From JBGLNL01 sp046484125 (GTDB taxonomy: Bacteria > Chloroflexota > Dehalococcoidia > SZUA-161 > SpSt-899), in the NCBI GenBank assembly GCA_046484125.1, contig JAWOBX010000099.1, forward strand, positions 1-25,162: a stretch of DNA of 25,162 nucleotides, read 5' to 3'. Numbering within the stretch: the stretch's first letter is position 1; every line of letters begins with the position of its first letter. The position numbers were made by a program, and so were the translations under genes. Positions 23,216 to 25,162 of this stretch are shown here, piece by piece. Under the pieces are notes generated by a model. The model made no database searches, was not told the origin of the DNA, and saw only the letters and a list, made by a program, of their open reading frames with translations.

Positions 23216-24941
23216 GAGTTTCGATGCGGTAATAATCGGGGGAGGAAACAAGGGTTTATTCCTCGCCCTCTATTTGATCAAATACGGCGGTATGAGTGTC
23301 GGCATTTTCGAGAGACGTCACGAAATCGGAGGCTGTCTCTGCACCGAGGAGCTCTCCGCCCCCGGCTTCAGGGGTAATGACCACGCCAATATCATACTCC
23401 CCTGGTACTATTCCCCCGCGTGGCGGGATTTCCCCCACCTCTGGGATTACGGCGTCCAGTGGGAACAGCACCTCTGCAGCGACGGTTTCGTCTTCCGCGA
23501 TAACGAGACCGCCCTCGCCATCTACAGCGATAAACACGACCCGACTCAGGAAAGAACGGCCGCGGAGATAGCCCGCTTTTCCAAGTTCGACTCCGAGAAG
23601 TGGCTGAAGATGTGGGAGCTTGAGGGTACCGACGCTTATCAGAGAGTTCAGGTCGATAACCTGTTCCTCCCTCCGGAATGGCAGGCCTCCGAGGAGATCC
23701 TCAACAGGCAGATGGAGCTCTATCCCAAGCTGATCGAGGCCGGCTTCGAGCCAACGGAGGATATCCTCACCGGCACCATGCTCAACGCGGCCCAGACCTG
23801 GTACGAAAGCCAGGAGCTTCAGTCATGCGTACTCAGGTTCGCAGTCTCCTCCGTCGATGACATCACCGAGACCGGCGGTGGTATGAACGCCCTCGGTTTC
23901 ACCTCCACCCTCCCCACCATCGGCTTCAACCGAGGTGGTACCCACCAGATAGCTCATGGCGTCCATCAGGCCCTCGTCCAGATGGGCTGCAAGTTCTTCA
24001 CCCATGCCCATGTCAACAAGGTCATCATCGAGAACGGCACCGCCACAGGCATCCAGCTCAAGGACGGCAGTCAGGTAAAGGCCAACAAGCTGGTCATAAG
24101 CGCCGGTATGAGTCCCGAACAATTGTGCTTTGAGTTAATCGGCGAGGATTATATCAGCGACGAAATCGCCAGCAAGGTCCGGAATCTGGCCCGCTCTTTC
24201 GGCTGCCTCATGTGGTACTCCTTCGCCGTCCATGAGGCCCCCAAATACAAGGCAGAGGCCTTCAATCCCGATATCCACGAGTGTGAATGGCTGGGCCTTC
24301 AACCTGACCCTGATCCCATGCACATCGCCAGAGAATGCCAGCATGAGAAGGCCCTTGAATGGCCTCCCCTCGAGGACTATTGCCCCACCGTCGGCTGTCA
24401 CAGCCTGGTAGACCCCTCAATGGCTCCACCGGGCAAGCACGTCGTCCAGAACGAGCAGCTCTCTCCACCCGCCTCCCACTACTCCGAGAGAGAGTGGCTG
24501 GAGATCAAAAGACGATACGCCGACGAGCTGATCCAGATCTGGCAGGATTACGCCCCCAATATGACGTGGGATAACGTCATCGGCGTCGATACCAACAGCC
24601 CTTACGATAACCTCCGCATGAGAAACCTTGCCCCAAACGGCACCATGGCCGGCATCGACCGTATCCCCTCCCAGGTCGGCGCCAACCGGCCCATACCGGA
24701 GCTGGCCAACTATCGCACACCGGTCAAGAACCTCTACGCCACCGGCGGCTGCTGGTGGGTAGGCTCCAACGCCGGCTGCGCCGAGGCTTACAATACCTAC
24801 AAGATCATCGCCACCGACCTCGGCCTGGGTAAGCCATGGGAGGAACAGGGCAAGGAGGAACCTGACTCCCTTGTGGAACAGCTCTGGAAAACCAGAAAAA
24901 GAGTGCGGGACCTGGCTCCACCAGGCTATTCTTACAGATAG
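23205..24941 (+). CDS. FAD-dependent oxidoreductase, phytoene-desaturase-like
   Basis: The 578-residue protein opens with a Rossmann FAD-binding site, AVIIGGGNKGLFLA with G12-x-G14-x-x-G17, and the acidic residue of FERRHEIGG that contacts ribose (E36). The C-terminal YATGGCWWVGSNAGCAEAYNTYK completes FAD binding as in CrtI-type desaturases and amine oxidases. The centre, which sets substrate specificity, matches nothing I can name. No signal peptide or membrane helix is apparent. GAGGAGG precedes ATG 23205. Codons end in C far more than in neighbouring genes (CTC, ATC, GCC, TCC), suggesting high expression or a different origin. A paralogue starts 30 bases downstream, so the two may act together. 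Substrate and reaction are unknown. Confidence 0.85.
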   Translation: MADESFDAVIIGGGNKGLFLALYLIKYGGMSVGIFERRHEIGGCLCTEELSAPGFRGNDHANIILPWYYSPAWRDFPHLWDYGVQWEQHLCSDGFVFRDNETALAIYSDKHDPTQERTAAEIARFSKFDSEKWLKMWELEGTDAYQRVQVDNLFLPPEWQASEEILNRQMELYPKLIEAGFEPTEDILTGTMLNAAQTWYESQELQSCVLRFAVSSVDDITETGGGMNALGFTSTLPTIGFNRGGTHQIAHGVHQALVQMGCKFFTHAHVNKVIIENGTATGIQLKDGSQVKANKLVISAGMSPEQLCFELIGEDYISDEIASKVRNLARSFGCLMWYSFAVHEAPKYKAEAFNPDIHECEWLGLQPDPDPMHIARECQHEKALEWPPLEDYCPTVGCHSLVDPSMAPPGKHVVQNEQLSPPASHYSEREWLEIKRRYADELIQIWQDYAPNMTWDNVIGVDTNSPYDNLRMRNLAPNGTMAGIDRIPSQVGANRPIPELANYRTPVKNLYATGGCWWVGSNAGCAEAYNTYKIIATDLGLGKPWEEQGKEEPDSLVEQLWKTRKRVRDLAPPGYSYR

Positions 24942-24971
24942 ACCGGTATTTAAGGATAGAAGGAGAGAGAA

Positions 24972-25162
24972 ATGGCGACATATGAGTACGATATAGTTAT
25001 CATCGGCAGCGGACCGAACGGCCTGGAGATAGCCGCCTACCTGGCCAGGGCCGGCCAGAAGGTCCTCCTGCTCGAGAAAAGATACGAGGCCGGAGGAGGG
25101 CTCGCCACCGAGCAGATCACCCTCCCCGAGTACTTCCATAACACCCATGCCATCTTCCACAT
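24972..25162 (+). CDS. Second FAD-dependent oxidoreductase (partial, cut by window end)
   Basis: Only the first 63 codons are present. They encode an FAD-binding Rossmann start, DIVIIGSGPNGLEIAAYLA with GxGxxG, followed by LLEKRYEAGGGLATEQ. This aligns with the same region of the preceding gene (FERRHEIGGCLCTEE) but is not identical, so the two are diverged tandem paralogues. AGGAGAGAG lies just before the ATG at 24972, and the gap to the upstream stop is 30 bases, indicating one operon. Confidence 0.8.
   Translation, partial: MATYEYDIVIIGSGPNGLEIAAYLARAGQKVLLLEKRYEAGGGLATEQITLPEYFHNTHAIFH

Noticed and set aside
24417..25160. Minus-strand frame of about 247 codons across the end of the FAD gene
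   Set aside because: It is the mirror of C-ending codons in the FAD genes. The plus-strand FAD-binding motifs show the real reading direction.

Overview
The window is a bacterial chromosome segment of roughly even base composition. It is mostly housekeeping genes, with an accessory region at the right end. The gene set suggests Chloroflexota, probably a Dehalococcoidia relative: citramalate synthase, a RibBA fusion, a small EF-Tu-domain-like protein, RpoC with a charged insertion in its N-terminal part, and tandem flavin oxidoreductases. This placement is an inference from protein character only and is moderate at best.

Left edge (1-560): about 390 gene-free bases hold two hairpins, short direct repeats and a tRNA-Leu(CAA) 5' half that stops in the anticodon loop. 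Next comes a minus-strand tRNA-Phe/tRNA-Gly unit with a clear promoter and terminator. From 756 an extended -10 promoter drives rpoB-rpoC (909-8659). Their start and stop codons overlap, and the operon ends in a strong terminator that contains the stop codon of the convergent cimA (isoleucine via citramalate).

Middle (10.6-19.3 kb): lspA, a structured intergenic region, then a CCA-adding/poly(A) polymerase-family gene overlapping secD-secF. After that comes a complete riboflavin pathway, ribD-ribE-ribBA-ribH, with no FMN riboswitch that I can see. RibH most likely starts at a TTG at 18797.

19.3-20.9 kb: a small EF-Tu-domain-like gene (minus) lies divergent to acylphosphatase (plus), whose promoter implies a nearly leaderless mRNA. 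A perfect 18-bp bidirectional terminator separates acylphosphatase from the minus-strand rpsU-yqeY pair. That pair has a full-consensus promoter and two TTG starts.

Right end (21.2-25.2 kb): a soluble iron-sulfur protein with two ferredoxin-type cysteine motifs and a heterodisulfide-reductase-type CCG domain, then a TetR regulator whose promoter overlaps a near-perfect 20-bp palindrome. Two tandem paralogous FAD oxidoreductases of the phytoene-desaturase/amine-oxidase superfamily follow, the second cut by the window edge. This last block is the accessory, least understood part. I saw no CRISPR array, transposase or integrase gene, and no clear evidence of a wholly new system.
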